From Candidatus Micrarchaeota archaeon (GTDB lineage: Archaea; Micrarchaeota; Micrarchaeia; Micrarchaeales; Micrarchaeaceae), in assembly GCA_028866575.1 (NCBI GenBank), contig JAGWHU010000009.1:1-37099 (forward strand): a stretch of DNA of 37,099 nt, given 5' to 3'. The position numbers and the translations under genes were made by a program. Positions 7,142 to 14,929 of the stretch are shown here, piece by piece. Below the pieces are notes generated by a model. It ran no database searches. It was given only the letters and a program-made list of their open reading frames with translations, and was not told the DNA's origin. Each line of letters begins with the position of its first letter. Within the stretch, counting starts at the first letter, position 1.

Positions 7142-8341
7142 CTAGAACATCTCGTATTTGCCCCTTGCAAGCTCCTCTGTTATGTAGCTCATGTTGCTTA
7201 CTGTTTCGCTCGCAATGTCCCTCACCTTGGAGCTTATGGGGTCAAGCCTTTCACCCCTCTCCATTATCGCCTCTATGTACAGGCTCTTGGGGTCGTTTAT
7301 CTTCCTGCCTATCTGCGATACCATCGCCACGTTGCACTCCCTTATCATCGGGTAGAGCTTCACTATGTCCTGCGCTATCTCCCTTGAGACTATGCTGTAT
7401 ATCTTGCCCACGTGGTTCACCGGGTTCTTTCCTGCTGCGGCCTCGAGGCTCATGTGCCTGAAAGGGGTTATGAGCCCGTTGACCCTGTTGCCCCTTCCGA
7501 CCGCGCCGTCATCCCCTGACTCGCAGCTCAGCCCTGACTTGGTAAGGTAAACCTCCCCGAGCTCGTGGGAATCGCCGTTGTTTATCGCTATGCTCACCTC
7601 CTTGCTCGTGATCTTCTTGGCGTTGCCCAGTATGTCTTTAGCTATCCTCTCCTTTGCAGCCGCATATTCGTCAATGCTGTTGATGAATCTGGCCACGAAT
7701 GCTATCGCTACGGTAAGCGTTATGCTGTCGTTCTCCCTGACTCCCATCACCTTCACGTCCTCCCCTACCATTTCCATTGCCCTCTTGTAATCCTTGCCGT
7801 TGAGGAACCTCTCCGTCTCAAGCGTGAGCCGCTCCGTTTCCGTGAACGGCGCAAAGCCCAAGCCGAAAGAGGTATCATTCGCAAGCGGCATCTCAGTCGC
7901 CCTTGCGAATATCTCGTTCAGGTCCCCGGATCCCTTCATTATCTTCGGCACTATCACCACCTCCTTTTCCAGGTCGAGGAACCTGGTGTGCTCCCTGAGG
8001 TAATCGAGCGCCGCCTTTTTCGCGATCTCGTCTACCGCAATCCTCTCGTTCTGGAAGTCCTGCGTGGCCCTTCCGGCAACTATGACCTCTATCGGCTTTG
8101 TTATGACTCCTTTCCCGAACTCCACCTCCGAAGACCCCCCTATTATGAGCCCCTTGTCAACGTTGTGGTGGAGTATGCGCCCAGCGTTCTCTATGTACTC
8201 CTTGTTCAGCTCCAGGCTTACGTTCTCCACTATCCCGTCTATGAGGCTGTCAGGATGCCCTACTCCCTTGCGCTCCACGAACTCCACAATCTGCTCGTCA
8301 ACGCGCACCCTGTCCTTCTGCTCTATGTGTATTGCCCCCAT
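7142..8341 (-). CDS. mat: Archaeal-type S-adenosylmethionine synthetase
   Basis: A 399-residue methionine adenosyltransferase of the archaeal family (PF01941), clearly not the bacterial MetK type. It joins methionine and ATP to make S-adenosylmethionine. Hallmarks are [15 protein letters not shown] near the N terminus, [21 protein letters not shown] and [17 protein letters not shown]. Length is normal. It is the first gene of a tight operon (mat, HAD phosphatase, mtnP) that couples SAM production with recycling of the methylthioadenosine by-product. The AT-rich upstream region (8342-8436) holds a TATA-like GATTTTTATT at about 8377-8386. Confidence 0.95.
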   Translation of the reverse strand: MGAIHIEQKDRVRVDEQIVEFVERKGVGHPDSLIDGIVENVSLELNKEYIENAGRILHHNVDKGLIIGGSSEVEFGKGVITKPIEVIVAGRATQDFQNERIAVDEIAKKAALDYLREHTRFLDLEKEVVIVPKIMKGSGDLNEIFARATEMPLANDTSFGLGFAPFTETERLTLETERFLNGKDYKRAMEMVGEDVKVMGVRENDSITLTVAIAFVARFINSIDEYAAAKERIAKDILGNAKKITSKEVSIAINNGDSHELGEVYLTKSGLSCESGDDGAVGRGNRVNGLITPFRHMSLEAAAGKNPVNHVGKIYSIVSREIAQDIVKLYPMIRECNVAMVSQIGRKINDPKSLYIEAIMERGERLDPISSKVRDIASETVSNMSYITEELARGKYEMF

Positions 8342-8436
8342 TTATTTCACGGAATTAAGACGCACACGCGGAATAAAAATCAATCGCGTGCAAAAAAAGA
8401 AAGGCGGTAAAAGAAATGCAAACTTCCGAATACCCG

Positions 8437-9261
8437 CTATTTCCTCATGAGCGATTTCATGTAGCCATCTGCATATTCCTCGAACTTCATGCCCTCCTGC
8501 CATGAAATCATGAGCGACGGCCTCTTTGCCCTGTAGAAGTGCGGCACCCATTCCGGTATCTCGACAATCTTGCACGGCAGTTGCGAGAACGTCTCTATCT
8601 GAAGGTTTGTCGCGGACTTCTGGGCCGTCCAGGCAACCTCGCCGTCCAGCAGCACCACGTGCTGCCTCTCCGGATGGGAATGCCCTCCCCTTGAGAACCC
8701 CTCATTCGTGTATGCTATCCTATATTCCTTCAGGCCCTGCTCCTCGTTGTAAGTCAGCGTCGTTACAGATCCCTTGCCGTCATCCTGCACCTTCATTGAC
8801 GCGGGAACGTGGCCGTTGCTTCGCACCGATGCGTTCCTCGATGCTATATAATCTCTCAACCCATCGTCAAGATACTGCTTGAAATCCCCCTCCAGCCACG
8901 TTACTATTACCGAGTCCTTTTCCGCCGTGAAAAAGTGCGGTATCCTTTCATTTATCACGAAATCCGTGTACAGCCTGTGCGCCGATGTGTTGAAGCCATT
9001 GCCCTCCAGCTTTTCCGTCCATGTCGCCTTGCCTTCCAACAGCACCGCATGCTGCTTCGTGGGATGTAAATCGCCCCCTCTGGAAAACCCCTCACGCGTG
9101 TATATTATCGTGTATTCCCTGGGACGCATGCCTGTGTTGTAATCCAGCGTGGTTATGGACCCCCTTTCATCCTGGTGCAAGATCCTTGAGACCAAAGCAG
9201 GCCTGCTTTGTTGTTGTACCGGTCCGGTTGCTTCACTTGTAAGAGTCTTTGTTACCCCCAT
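8437..9261 (-). CDS. Tandem cupin-like protein
   Basis: A 274-residue protein made of two similar beta-barrel units. Each has EGFSRGG.xHP...QHxVLLxG...W followed about 35 residues later by a (I/V)PHF(F/Y) strand and a W(L/Q)EG ending. The first unit has RGGDLHPTKQH, the second RGGHSHPERQH, so only the second keeps both motif-1 histidines. The PHF His would complete a metal site. The likely fold is the cupin/WxcM-like family, possibly a sugar-nucleotide or small-acid binding protein. The substrate is unknown. I prefer the ATG at 9261, because the TATA box (about 9298-9306) predicts transcription start near 9277, downstream of the alternative GTG at 9288. Confidence 0.7.
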   Translation of the reverse strand: MGVTKTLTSEATGPVQQQSRPALVSRILHQDERGSITTLDYNTGMRPREYTIIYTREGFSRGGDLHPTKQHAVLLEGKATWTEKLEGNGFNTSAHRLYTDFVINERIPHFFTAEKDSVIVTWLEGDFKQYLDDGLRDYIASRNASVRSNGHVPASMKVQDDGKGSVTTLTYNEEQGLKEYRIAYTNEGFSRGGHSHPERQHVVLLDGEVAWTAQKSATNLQIETFSQLPCKIVEIPEWVPHFYRAKRPSLMISWQEGMKFEEYADGYMKSLMRK

Positions 9262-9338
9262 GTTATCGCTCTTATTTAATACACGCACGCTTCTTCAATA
9301 TAAAAGCCTTTCCTATGAAATCCGCATGCATGAAACGT

Positions 9339-11093
9339 TCATAATTGCTGCTTTGCCGCATTTATTATGCTTCTTATCTTCTCGAGGAGCCCCCTCTCCT
9401 CGTCGCTTATGAGGTTTGAGAAGTCCTTCGTGAGCAGCTTATAGTCCTCCTCGCCTATGTAGGTGTAAAGGACCTGGTTCTCCCTTATCTGCCTGCCGAA
9501 TGTGGGCCCCTCTATGGATATGGCCATCCTGTCGCCCTTCTTTGCGGAATCAGCAGGCTCCTTCTCGTTCTGTATGCCCTTTATCTTGCCGAGCACTATG
9601 CCGCTGTCTGTAATCATCCGGTATCCCGGCTTGATCCTCCCCGATATCACGTTTATCCCGAATATTGCCGGGTGGGAGGCCCTGAAGCATGCCCCTGGGA
9701 GTATCTCCACAGCTCCAGGAAAGGTGATCCTGCCCTCCATCTTATCCGCAGAAAGCTTCTGTTCCTGCTCCACGAAAAGCTTGTAATCGTCTATGATCTT
9801 GTAGATTATGTTGCCCTCTATCACCTTCACGCCGCTGGTATCGGCAAGCTCGCGCGCATCATGCTCCATGCCAACGTTGAATGCTAGTATGACTGCGCTC
9901 AATGGATCCTGCCCCTTCATGCCGAACGCGTCTATGACGTCACGCTTGGTGATGCTGCCTATCTCCTTCTTGCTTATGCCGAATCCTGCACTGTTGACGA
10001 GCTTGGATATCGCGTCCATGCTCCCTATGGTATCCGCCTTCAGTATGACGCCGTTCTTGTCTGTCTTGAACACATCCCCTATCTCGGATTTTATCTCCTT
10101 GCTGTAGTCGGAATCTGTGACTTGTATTACAGGTGAGCCTGGCATCGCCTCGTCGAGACCGTTGCCGCTTATCTTCACGCCGCTTGCCGCGCCCACAGAA
10201 TCGACGTACGTGAATCCCGATGCGGAATCGCTCTGGCGACCCAGCTTCGGCTTCAGCAACGCCCTTATCTTTGCGGTTGATATGCCTGTGGCTGTCGCGA
10301 AAGCCACGGTGTCGTTCGCATGAAGCGTGCCGTCGTACAGTATGACGTCTATCGTAGTGCCTAGGCCCTTTATCTCCTTCTTCTCCAGTATGCTGCCCTT
10401 TCCAGCGCCGCTGATCTCTATCTTGAGCTTTGCCTCAAGGTACCTTTGCGCCAATCCTGTTACTACCATCAGCAGCTCTGCTATTCCCTCCCCGGTCTTC
10501 GCGCTCAGGGGTATTATAGCTATCTCCTTCTGGAAGTCCCTGACCCTGCTGAACAGCTCGCTGTTGAAGTCGAACTCGCTCAGTTTCCCCACCATTTCGT
10601 ATACCCGCGTATCCATCTCGTCGGACAGGCCGCCGTTCACCTTACTAAGAGATTCCATTAAGCTCTTGGATTTTGAGTCGCGCCAGCCGGTAATCAGGTC
10701 GATCTTGTTCGCGGCAACTACGAAAGGGGTCCTGTACTGCTTGAGTATCTCTATGGCCTCTATTGTCTGCGGCTCAAACCCCTTTGTTACGTCGACCACA
10801 AGTATCGCTATGTCGGCAACGCTCCCTCCCCTGACTCTAAGGTTGGTGAACGCCTCATGTCCTGGCGTGTCTATGAAGAGAAGTCCGGGTATGGTTATCT
10901 TTATGTTTGCCGCTTTCAGCAATGGCCCGCATATAGAATTGACAACATCTATGGGAACCTCGCTTGCTCCTATGTGCTGCGTTATTCCTCCTGCTTCCCT
11001 TGCCGCTACGGTGGAGTTCCTTATCTTATCCAAAAGACTCGTCTTCCCATGATCTACGTGTCCCATTACCGCTATTATGGGTTGCCTTATCAT
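9339..11093 (-). CDS. infB: Translation initiation factor aIF5B (IF-2 family)
   Basis: A 584-residue GTPase that promotes initiator-tRNA positioning and ribosomal subunit joining. The G domain has G1 GHVDHGKT (11-18), G2 GGITQHIG (35-42), G3 DTPGHE (75-80), G4 NKID (129-132) and a G5 SAKTGEG. Beta-barrel and C-terminal domains follow and the length is normal for archaeal aIF5B. The ATG at 11093 is chosen because AGGTGA sits 4 nt upstream. The frame continues to a TTG at 11123 but without such a site. An AT-rich divergent promoter region (11124-11225) separates it from the plus-strand gene at 11235. Confidence 0.95.
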   Translation of the reverse strand: MIRQPIIAVMGHVDHGKTSLLDKIRNSTVAAREAGGITQHIGASEVPIDVVNSICGPLLKAANIKITIPGLLFIDTPGHEAFTNLRVRGGSVADIAILVVDVTKGFEPQTIEAIEILKQYRTPFVVAANKIDLITGWRDSKSKSLMESLSKVNGGLSDEMDTRVYEMVGKLSEFDFNSELFSRVRDFQKEIAIIPLSAKTGEGIAELLMVVTGLAQRYLEAKLKIEISGAGKGSILEKKEIKGLGTTIDVILYDGTLHANDTVAFATATGISTAKIRALLKPKLGRQSDSASGFTYVDSVGAASGVKISGNGLDEAMPGSPVIQVTDSDYSKEIKSEIGDVFKTDKNGVILKADTIGSMDAISKLVNSAGFGISKKEIGSITKRDVIDAFGMKGQDPLSAVILAFNVGMEHDARELADTSGVKVIEGNIIYKIIDDYKLFVEQEQKLSADKMEGRITFPGAVEILPGACFRASHPAIFGINVISGRIKPGYRMITDSGIVLGKIKGIQNEKEPADSAKKGDRMAISIEGPTFGRQIRENQVLYTYIGEEDYKLLTKDFSNLISDEERGLLEKIRSIINAAKQQL

Positions 11094-11234
11094 AAAGTCA
11101 CCTTGCTTGCATATTCTGCGCAATAACCTAGGAAATGAATAAGTTATTATATTACATGCAATTTATAATATTTTAAGCTATGGTATCAATTTTGCAGCGG
11201 ATTCCGTTGCATAAAACCTATTTAAGTGATAATA

Positions 11235-11639
11235 ATGCACAAAATGCACGAAAAGGAGGAAGGCAGGCTGGATTCCATTTCCATGAAGGCGCTGGACCTG
11301 GCAATGAAGATACCTGCCAGGGAGAAGCAGGAAGTGGTTGAGGAGGGAAGCGGCGGCGAGGTTGTCCAGCACACATTCGCATACAAGGGAGGCAACCTGG
11401 GCATAGAGTACGGGTATACGGAATTCATGTCAAGCGAGGTCAGGAAGGTGTTCTTCAGGCACATGAAGATATCATACAAGGGAGAGCTGGTGCTTAGCGC
11501 GTACCTCAAGAGGGACAACAGGGTGGGCGGGTACACGATATTCAAGTGGAAGAAGGAATGGGAGGGCGAGCTTGACACGCTATACAAGCTGGGCAACAAG
11601 GACGCAAGCATAAAGCTCAGGGGCTCTAAGCCCGAATGA
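11235..11639 (+). CDS. Orphan 134-aa protein
   Basis: A charged soluble protein rich in Lys and Glu, with alternating beta-like segments in its second half (KISYKGELVLSAYLKRD, GGYTIFKWKKEWEGEL). I do not recognise a family, and there is no membrane segment or catalytic motif. A TATA-like CATAAAACC at about 11209-11217 predicts transcription close to the ATG at 11235, so the message may be leaderless. The frame also offers GTG 11226 and ATG 11244. It is transcribed divergently from aIF5B and followed by the antiporter after a TATA-bearing gap. Confidence 0.65.
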   Translation: MHKMHEKEEGRLDSISMKALDLAMKIPAREKQEVVEEGSGGEVVQHTFAYKGGNLGIEYGYTEFMSSEVRKVFFRHMKISYKGELVLSAYLKRDNRVGGYTIFKWKKEWEGELDTLYKLGNKDASIKLRGSKPE

Positions 11640-11717
11640 GGCCCACGTACCTGTTTTTCTGCAATCCGCAGGCTACCCCAACATTTAAATTAGTTGCAAG
11701 TGCATCTGAATGTTGGC

Positions 11718-12917
11718 ATGATAACCGCACTGCTTCAGCTGAGCTCAAGTTCGTCCATACTCATAGCAATAGCCCTTGTCATAATAATAGGATACATAGG
11801 CCTTGCCATCTTCAGGCGCACTAGGGTGCCGGAAGTCCTCATACTGATGCTCATAGGCATAATAATCGCGAGGATGGGGTTCGTAACCTTCGGCACCATA
11901 ACCACCCTGAGGTCCTTCGCGCCGCTGTTCGGGAGCCTGGCGCTGATAGTGATAATGTTCAACGGCAGCAGGCGCCTCAAGTTCGACAGGCAGTTCATGA
12001 CAGGGTGGAAGGGGAGCGCGCTCGGCATACTGGATACGCTTCTCTCCATGGTGGTGCTTTCCGCACTGATGCACTATGCCTTCGGGTGGCCGCTGATATA
12101 CGGAGCGATACTCGGCGCCATACTCGGGGAGACAACGAACATAGTTGTAATACCCTTCATAAAGAGGGTGAAGATAGAGTCCAACATATTCGACATATTG
12201 TTCATGGAGACGACGATAAACTCGGTGGCTGCGATATTCATATTCTCCATACTACTAGCCTTTTCAGGCAGCCAGGTTATTACCGCCTATTCCTCCGCAA
12301 GCTACCTGCTTGACTATGTGGGCATAGCTGTGATGATAGGGCTTGCCGCGGGGTTTGCATGGGTATTCGTAATGGGCTCCATCAAAAGCTCGAGGGAGTA
12401 CCTTGCAACAATAGCGATAGCGCTCCTCATATACGGCATAGTCGACGTGTTCAACGGGGCAGCAATAATATCTGTGATGATATTCGGTATGGTTATAGGG
12501 AACGAGAAGATCATAGCCGAGCCGCTGAAGCTTAACACGAGGATAAACAAGAAGGGCGAAATGTCGGTCGAAAGGGAGCTGGAGTTCCTGATAACGACAT
12601 TCTTCTTCGTGTTCATGGGCATGATAGCTGTGCTCTCGATACAGTATCTCGCATACGGGATAATCATAACCGCGGTTCTCGTAATAGCTAGGTACCTGGA
12701 AGGCAGGGCTATACTGAAAGGCAACAGCCCCAGGGACAGGAAGCTCTTCCTGGCGCTGATGCCGCGCGGCGTGGCTGTGGCGACGCTTGCCAGCATACTC
12801 TACGGCATAGGGGGATTCTACAACTCGCAGATATTCTACGTATCCTTCATGGTGATAGTGCTTACAAGCATACTCTCAAGCCTCATGCTTAACAGGATAA
12901 AGCTGGACAACGTATAG
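11718..12917 (+). CDS. CPA-type cation:proton antiporter homologue with altered ion site
   Basis: A 399-residue polytopic membrane protein with about 11-12 hydrophobic helices, matching the Na+/H+ exchanger fold (PF00999). Helix-5/6 equivalents read GAILGETTN (133-141) and METTINSVAAI (163-173), where typical CPA1/NhaP proteins have G-A-T-D-P and E-S-L-I-N-D. Both membrane aspartates thought to carry the ions are replaced (D to T, D to S), although Glu138 and Glu164 are present. Start: the ATG at 11718 follows a CATTTAAATTA TATA box (11681-11691) by about 30 nt. A TTG at 11694 would overlap the promoter. It is probably a transporter, but proton/sodium exchange is uncertain. Confidence 0.8.
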   Translation: MITALLQLSSSSSILIAIALVIIIGYIGLAIFRRTRVPEVLILMLIGIIIARMGFVTFGTITTLRSFAPLFGSLALIVIMFNGSRRLKFDRQFMTGWKGSALGILDTLLSMVVLSALMHYAFGWPLIYGAILGAILGETTNIVVIPFIKRVKIESNIFDILFMETTINSVAAIFIFSILLAFSGSQVITAYSSASYLLDYVGIAVMIGLAAGFAWVFVMGSIKSSREYLATIAIALLIYGIVDVFNGAAIISVMIFGMVIGNEKIIAEPLKLNTRINKKGEMSVERELEFLITTFFFVFMGMIAVLSIQYLAYGIIITAVLVIARYLEGRAILKGNSPRDRKLFLALMPRGVAVATLASILYGIGGFYNSQIFYVSFMVIVLTSILSSLMLNRIKLDNV

Positions 12918-12988
12918 CGGAAGCCACGCGGAAATGCCAAGGTGTACAAAAAGAATAATAAACATGCGCACGTATGTTTATTGTTGGA

Positions 12989-13474
12989 ATGACAACCACG
13001 ACAGTACCCAGGACCCAAAACAGCACGGTTGTTGAAGTTCTCGACCTGGATTGCGGCATCAAGGTTGCCGCGATAGGCAAAAAACTCTTCCTGCGCGGCC
13101 AGGCGTATTCCTTGGCTGGGCACATAAACGGGAGCGCGATTGACAAGTACAAGGCCCCAACAATATATTTCAAGACCAGGGACGGGAACGTCTACAGCAT
13201 AACCAACGGCGCAGTTATCGATGCGAATTCAAGCTCGAAAACCAACCTAAACAATCCCGAACTGAAGAGATTGACTATAAAGGTGGGGAGCAGGGTTTAC
13301 TACAAGAACGGCGACGAAGGCACAGCCCCGGTTTCGGAAATAATCGTTTTCGAAAGATACAAGATGCTGGACAATCGCATTAACGCATCTATGTTGAGAA
13401 AAGACGCCGCGCCCACGAAGATATACGATGAGTTCCGCAGGAGGCTTGACAGGGACAAGCTGCCGCTGGACTGA
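12989..13474 (+). CDS. Orphan 161-aa soluble protein
   Basis: No family recognised. The first about 110 residues are beta-rich (STVVEVLDLDCGIKVAAIG, PTIYFKTRDGNVYSI) and may form a small barrel. The C terminus is helical and charged (DEFRRRLDRDKLPLD). No membrane segment is present. ATG 12989 is preferred, because an AATAATAAAC TATA-like element at about 12953-12962 predicts transcription near 12982. ATG 12974 in the same frame would add five residues. The gene ends 15 nt from the 3' end of the convergent tRNA-Ala gene. Confidence 0.6.
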   Translation: MTTTTVPRTQNSTVVEVLDLDCGIKVAAIGKKLFLRGQAYSLAGHINGSAIDKYKAPTIYFKTRDGNVYSITNGAVIDANSSSKTNLNNPELKRLTIKVGSRVYYKNGDEGTAPVSEIIVFERYKMLDNRINASMLRKDAAPTKIYDEFRRRLDRDKLPLD

Positions 13475-13489
13475 TTGTGCCAAAAGCAA

Positions 13490-13582
13490 TGGTGGACTCC
13501 GCGGGAATTTCATAGCATTGCTAATTTGAACCCGCAACCTCCTGCATGCCATGCAGGCGCGCTACCGTTACGCCAGGAGCCC
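13490..13582 (-). tRNA. tRNA-Ala (anticodon GGC) with T-loop intron
   Basis: The complete cloverleaf is visible on the minus strand. The acceptor GGGCTCC (13582-13576) pairs with GGAGTCC (13500-13494) including G3-U70, the alanine identity pair. The D stem is GCGT/GCGC, and the anticodon stem CCTGC/GCAGG has loop ATGGCAT, giving anticodon GGC. The variable loop has 5 nt and the T stem is GCGGG/CCCGC. Discriminator A is followed by an encoded CCA. The T loop is interrupted by 18 nt that fit a BHB intron. Removal restores the canonical TTCAAAT loop. It lies 9 nt after the lsm stop codon on the same strand. Confidence 0.93.
13507..13524 (-). other. 18-nt BHB intron in the tRNA-Ala T loop
   Basis: Between the T-stem arms, the minus strand reads as helix TTCA/TGAA (4 bp) flanked by 3-nt bulges AAT and ATT, then an inner stem TAGC/GCTA with loop AAT. 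With the T stem this forms a canonical bulge-4 bp-bulge motif for the archaeal tRNA splicing endonuclease. Cutting after the second base of each bulge removes exactly 13524-13507 and joins TTCAAA to T, so the intron sits between positions 59 and 60. Confidence 0.88.
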
Positions 13583-13591
13583 ACGTTAGCA

Positions 13592-13816
13592 TCAAGCCGG
13601 CGACACAAATATTATGTTCCCGCCGCGCAGCAGGATAGTCCCTATCTTGGCCTTGAGTTCCCCGTCCTCAATCTCCTCTGCGTTCTCTATGACTACATTC
13701 ATGTGTGCGTCGAAAGATACAATCCTTCCTCTGATGTTCGTGTTGCCCTTCAGCCTTATCATTACCTGCTGGCCGAGGACCCTGTTCAGCAAATCAAATG
13801 GTCTTTCCTGTGGCAT
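13592..13816 (-). CDS. Archaeal Sm-like (Lsm) RNA-binding protein
   Basis: A 74-residue LSm protein. The Sm1 motif region (RPFDLLNRVLGQQVMIRLKG, then FDAHMNVVIENAEE) and Sm2 (GTILLRGGNIIFV) are both intact, including the Arg-Gly that lines the RNA pore. It should assemble as a heptameric ring that binds U-rich RNA. The ATG at 13816 has a GGTG ribosome site 7 nt upstream and a TATA box at 13855-13864. The longer frame to 13852 would overlap the expected transcription start. Its 3' end is 9 nt from tRNA-Ala on the same strand, and an AACATAATATTTG TATA-like stretch inside its last codons could serve that tRNA. Confidence 0.93.
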   Translation of the reverse strand: MPQERPFDLLNRVLGQQVMIRLKGNTNIRGRIVSFDAHMNVVIENAEEIEDGELKAKIGTILLRGGNIIFVSPA

Positions 13817-13854
13817 TGAATACACCGACAAAATGATAAGTAATAGGTGCATAC

Positions 13855-13866
13855 TCTTATATACCT
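13855..13866. promoter_or_regulatory. TATA box usable in both directions
   Basis: The element (TTATATACC on the plus strand, GGTATATAAG on the minus) lies about 40 nt before the lsm ATG (minus) and about 27 nt before the ATG of a small plus-strand ORF at 13889. Either or both may use it. Confidence 0.5.
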
Positions 13867-13888
13867 TGACATTAATCCCAAATTTTCA

Positions 13889-14017
13889 ATGTCACAAAAT
13901 GTCCGCGCGGTCGCATGGGAACAGGGCTTAGCAAGCGCTGCGCAAAGCGGAATGGCAGTTGCCGGCACGCGCCACGACAGAAAGCTTTTTAAATGGTTCT
14001 TAATGGCCAGGGGATGA
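13889..14017 (+). CDS. Possible 42-aa leaderless small protein
   Basis: An ORF from ATG 13889 to TGA 14015-14017 (MSQNVRAVAW to FLMARG), with GC-rich codons like the neighbouring genes rather than the AT-rich pattern of non-coding DNA here. A TATA element lies 27 nt upstream, the right distance for a leaderless mRNA. It includes an Ala/Gly-rich middle and a basic C terminus (RHDRKLFKWF). I recognise no family. It could instead be the 5' region of the gene at 14066. Confidence 0.35.
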   Translation: MSQNVRAVAWEQGLASAAQSGMAVAGTRHDRKLFKWFLMARG

Positions 14018-14065
14018 CAAAGGTATATATATCTCCTTAACTGCGAACTACTATAGGGTGTATTT

Positions 14066-14821
14066 ATGGTTACAATAAACAGAGCAGCAAATGTCGAAAG
14101 GGAAAGGTTTGACCAGGCGAGGAATGTCCCGTCAGCTTCCGCTCCGACAGAAAGCGTTTCGAATGATTCAGGAAGGAGGAAGATGGGATGGTTCGGCAAG
14201 ACTGCCGTAGTGGCCGCGCTTGCAATAGCATCAATTGACAGCTACCACTACATAAAGACAAACGAGGTACCTAACAAGGCGCCGATAGTCAGGATATCCA
14301 ACAATAACAGCAACACAAACTATGCTTATCCGAAGCACGCAAGGCACTACAGGCATTCAACAAGGCATGTAGCAACGCCTGCGCCAAGGGCCTACTCACC
14401 AAGTGAAAATGTACAGCCTGCGCAGCCGCAGTATGTGCAGCAGGCAGCGCCAGTGCCAGCGCCGCAGGTCAGCCAGGTTCCGCAGCAGCGATACGCTGAA
14501 GCGCAGCCGCAGCAAGTGGAGCAGGTGCAACAGCCATGCGCCAACGTTCAGACAACCTCGTGGAGCGGCGGAGGGGGTTTCGGCGGAGGCAGCCAGGCAG
14601 GCGTAAACGCGCAGATGCCTGTATGCGGAAGGCCTTATGACGTCCTTGTCTCGCAGACGCTGCAGTCCAACCAGAACGGCATAAGCAACGCGAACGCGAT
14701 GTCCAAGGCGGATATCAGGCGCGCAAACGCGATTGCAGACCAGGAATACATGTACGTGGCGCAGCAGGCGGCGGCAACTGCAAGCCAAGTTGCTAGCACC
14801 ATAAAGTACCTCAGGCGCTGA
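14066..14821 (+). CDS. Pro/Gln/Ala-rich N-anchored protein
   Basis: A 251-residue protein. Residues 1-40 are charged, residues about 46-60 (KTAVVAALAIASIDSY) form one membrane helix, and the remainder is probably outside the cell. Residues about 106-160 are low complexity (QPAQPQYVQQAAPVPAPQ), followed by a glycine patch (WSGGGGFGGGSQ) and a helical Ala/Gln-rich C terminus with two earlier Cys residues. No enzyme motif is seen. It has a TATA box GGTATATATATC (14022-14032) and a GGGTG ribosome site 6 nt before the ATG. It may be a cell-envelope linker or pilus-associated protein (speculative). Confidence 0.7.
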   Translation: MVTINRAANVERERFDQARNVPSASAPTESVSNDSGRRKMGWFGKTAVVAALAIASIDSYHYIKTNEVPNKAPIVRISNNNSNTNYAYPKHARHYRHSTRHVATPAPRAYSPSENVQPAQPQYVQQAAPVPAPQVSQVPQQRYAEAQPQQVEQVQQPCANVQTTSWSGGGGFGGGSQAGVNAQMPVCGRPYDVLVSQTLQSNQNGISNANAMSKADIRRANAIADQEYMYVAQQAAATASQVASTIKYLRR

Positions 14822-14867
14822 TTGGCTTGCTTTGATGAACTGCAATAAACAATAAAGCAGTTGCTTG

Positions 14868-14923
14868 CGCCTCTGCTTTCTATTTTTGTCTTTTATTTTT
14901 AATTCGGTTGCATAGCAGAGGCG
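14868..14923. terminator. Bidirectional terminator between convergent genes
   Basis: A 10-bp perfect inverted repeat (14868-14877 with 14914-14923) flanks a T-rich stretch. A smaller nested 7-bp hairpin (14854-14860 with 14873-14879) precedes TATTTTTGTCTTTTATTTTT on the plus strand. It lies between the stop at 14821 and the rpoA'' stop at 14930. Confidence 0.55.
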
Positions 14924-14929
14924 AAGCTT

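Noticed and set aside
7565-8410. 281-aa open frame on the plus strand opposite mat
   Set aside because: It is fully antisense to a strongly conserved SAM synthetase, rich in Arg, Leu, His and Tyr as mirror frames are, and has no recognisable motif.
11745-12074. Minus-strand frames opposite the antiporter
   Set aside because: They are mirror frames rich in His, Tyr and Arg with no start signals.
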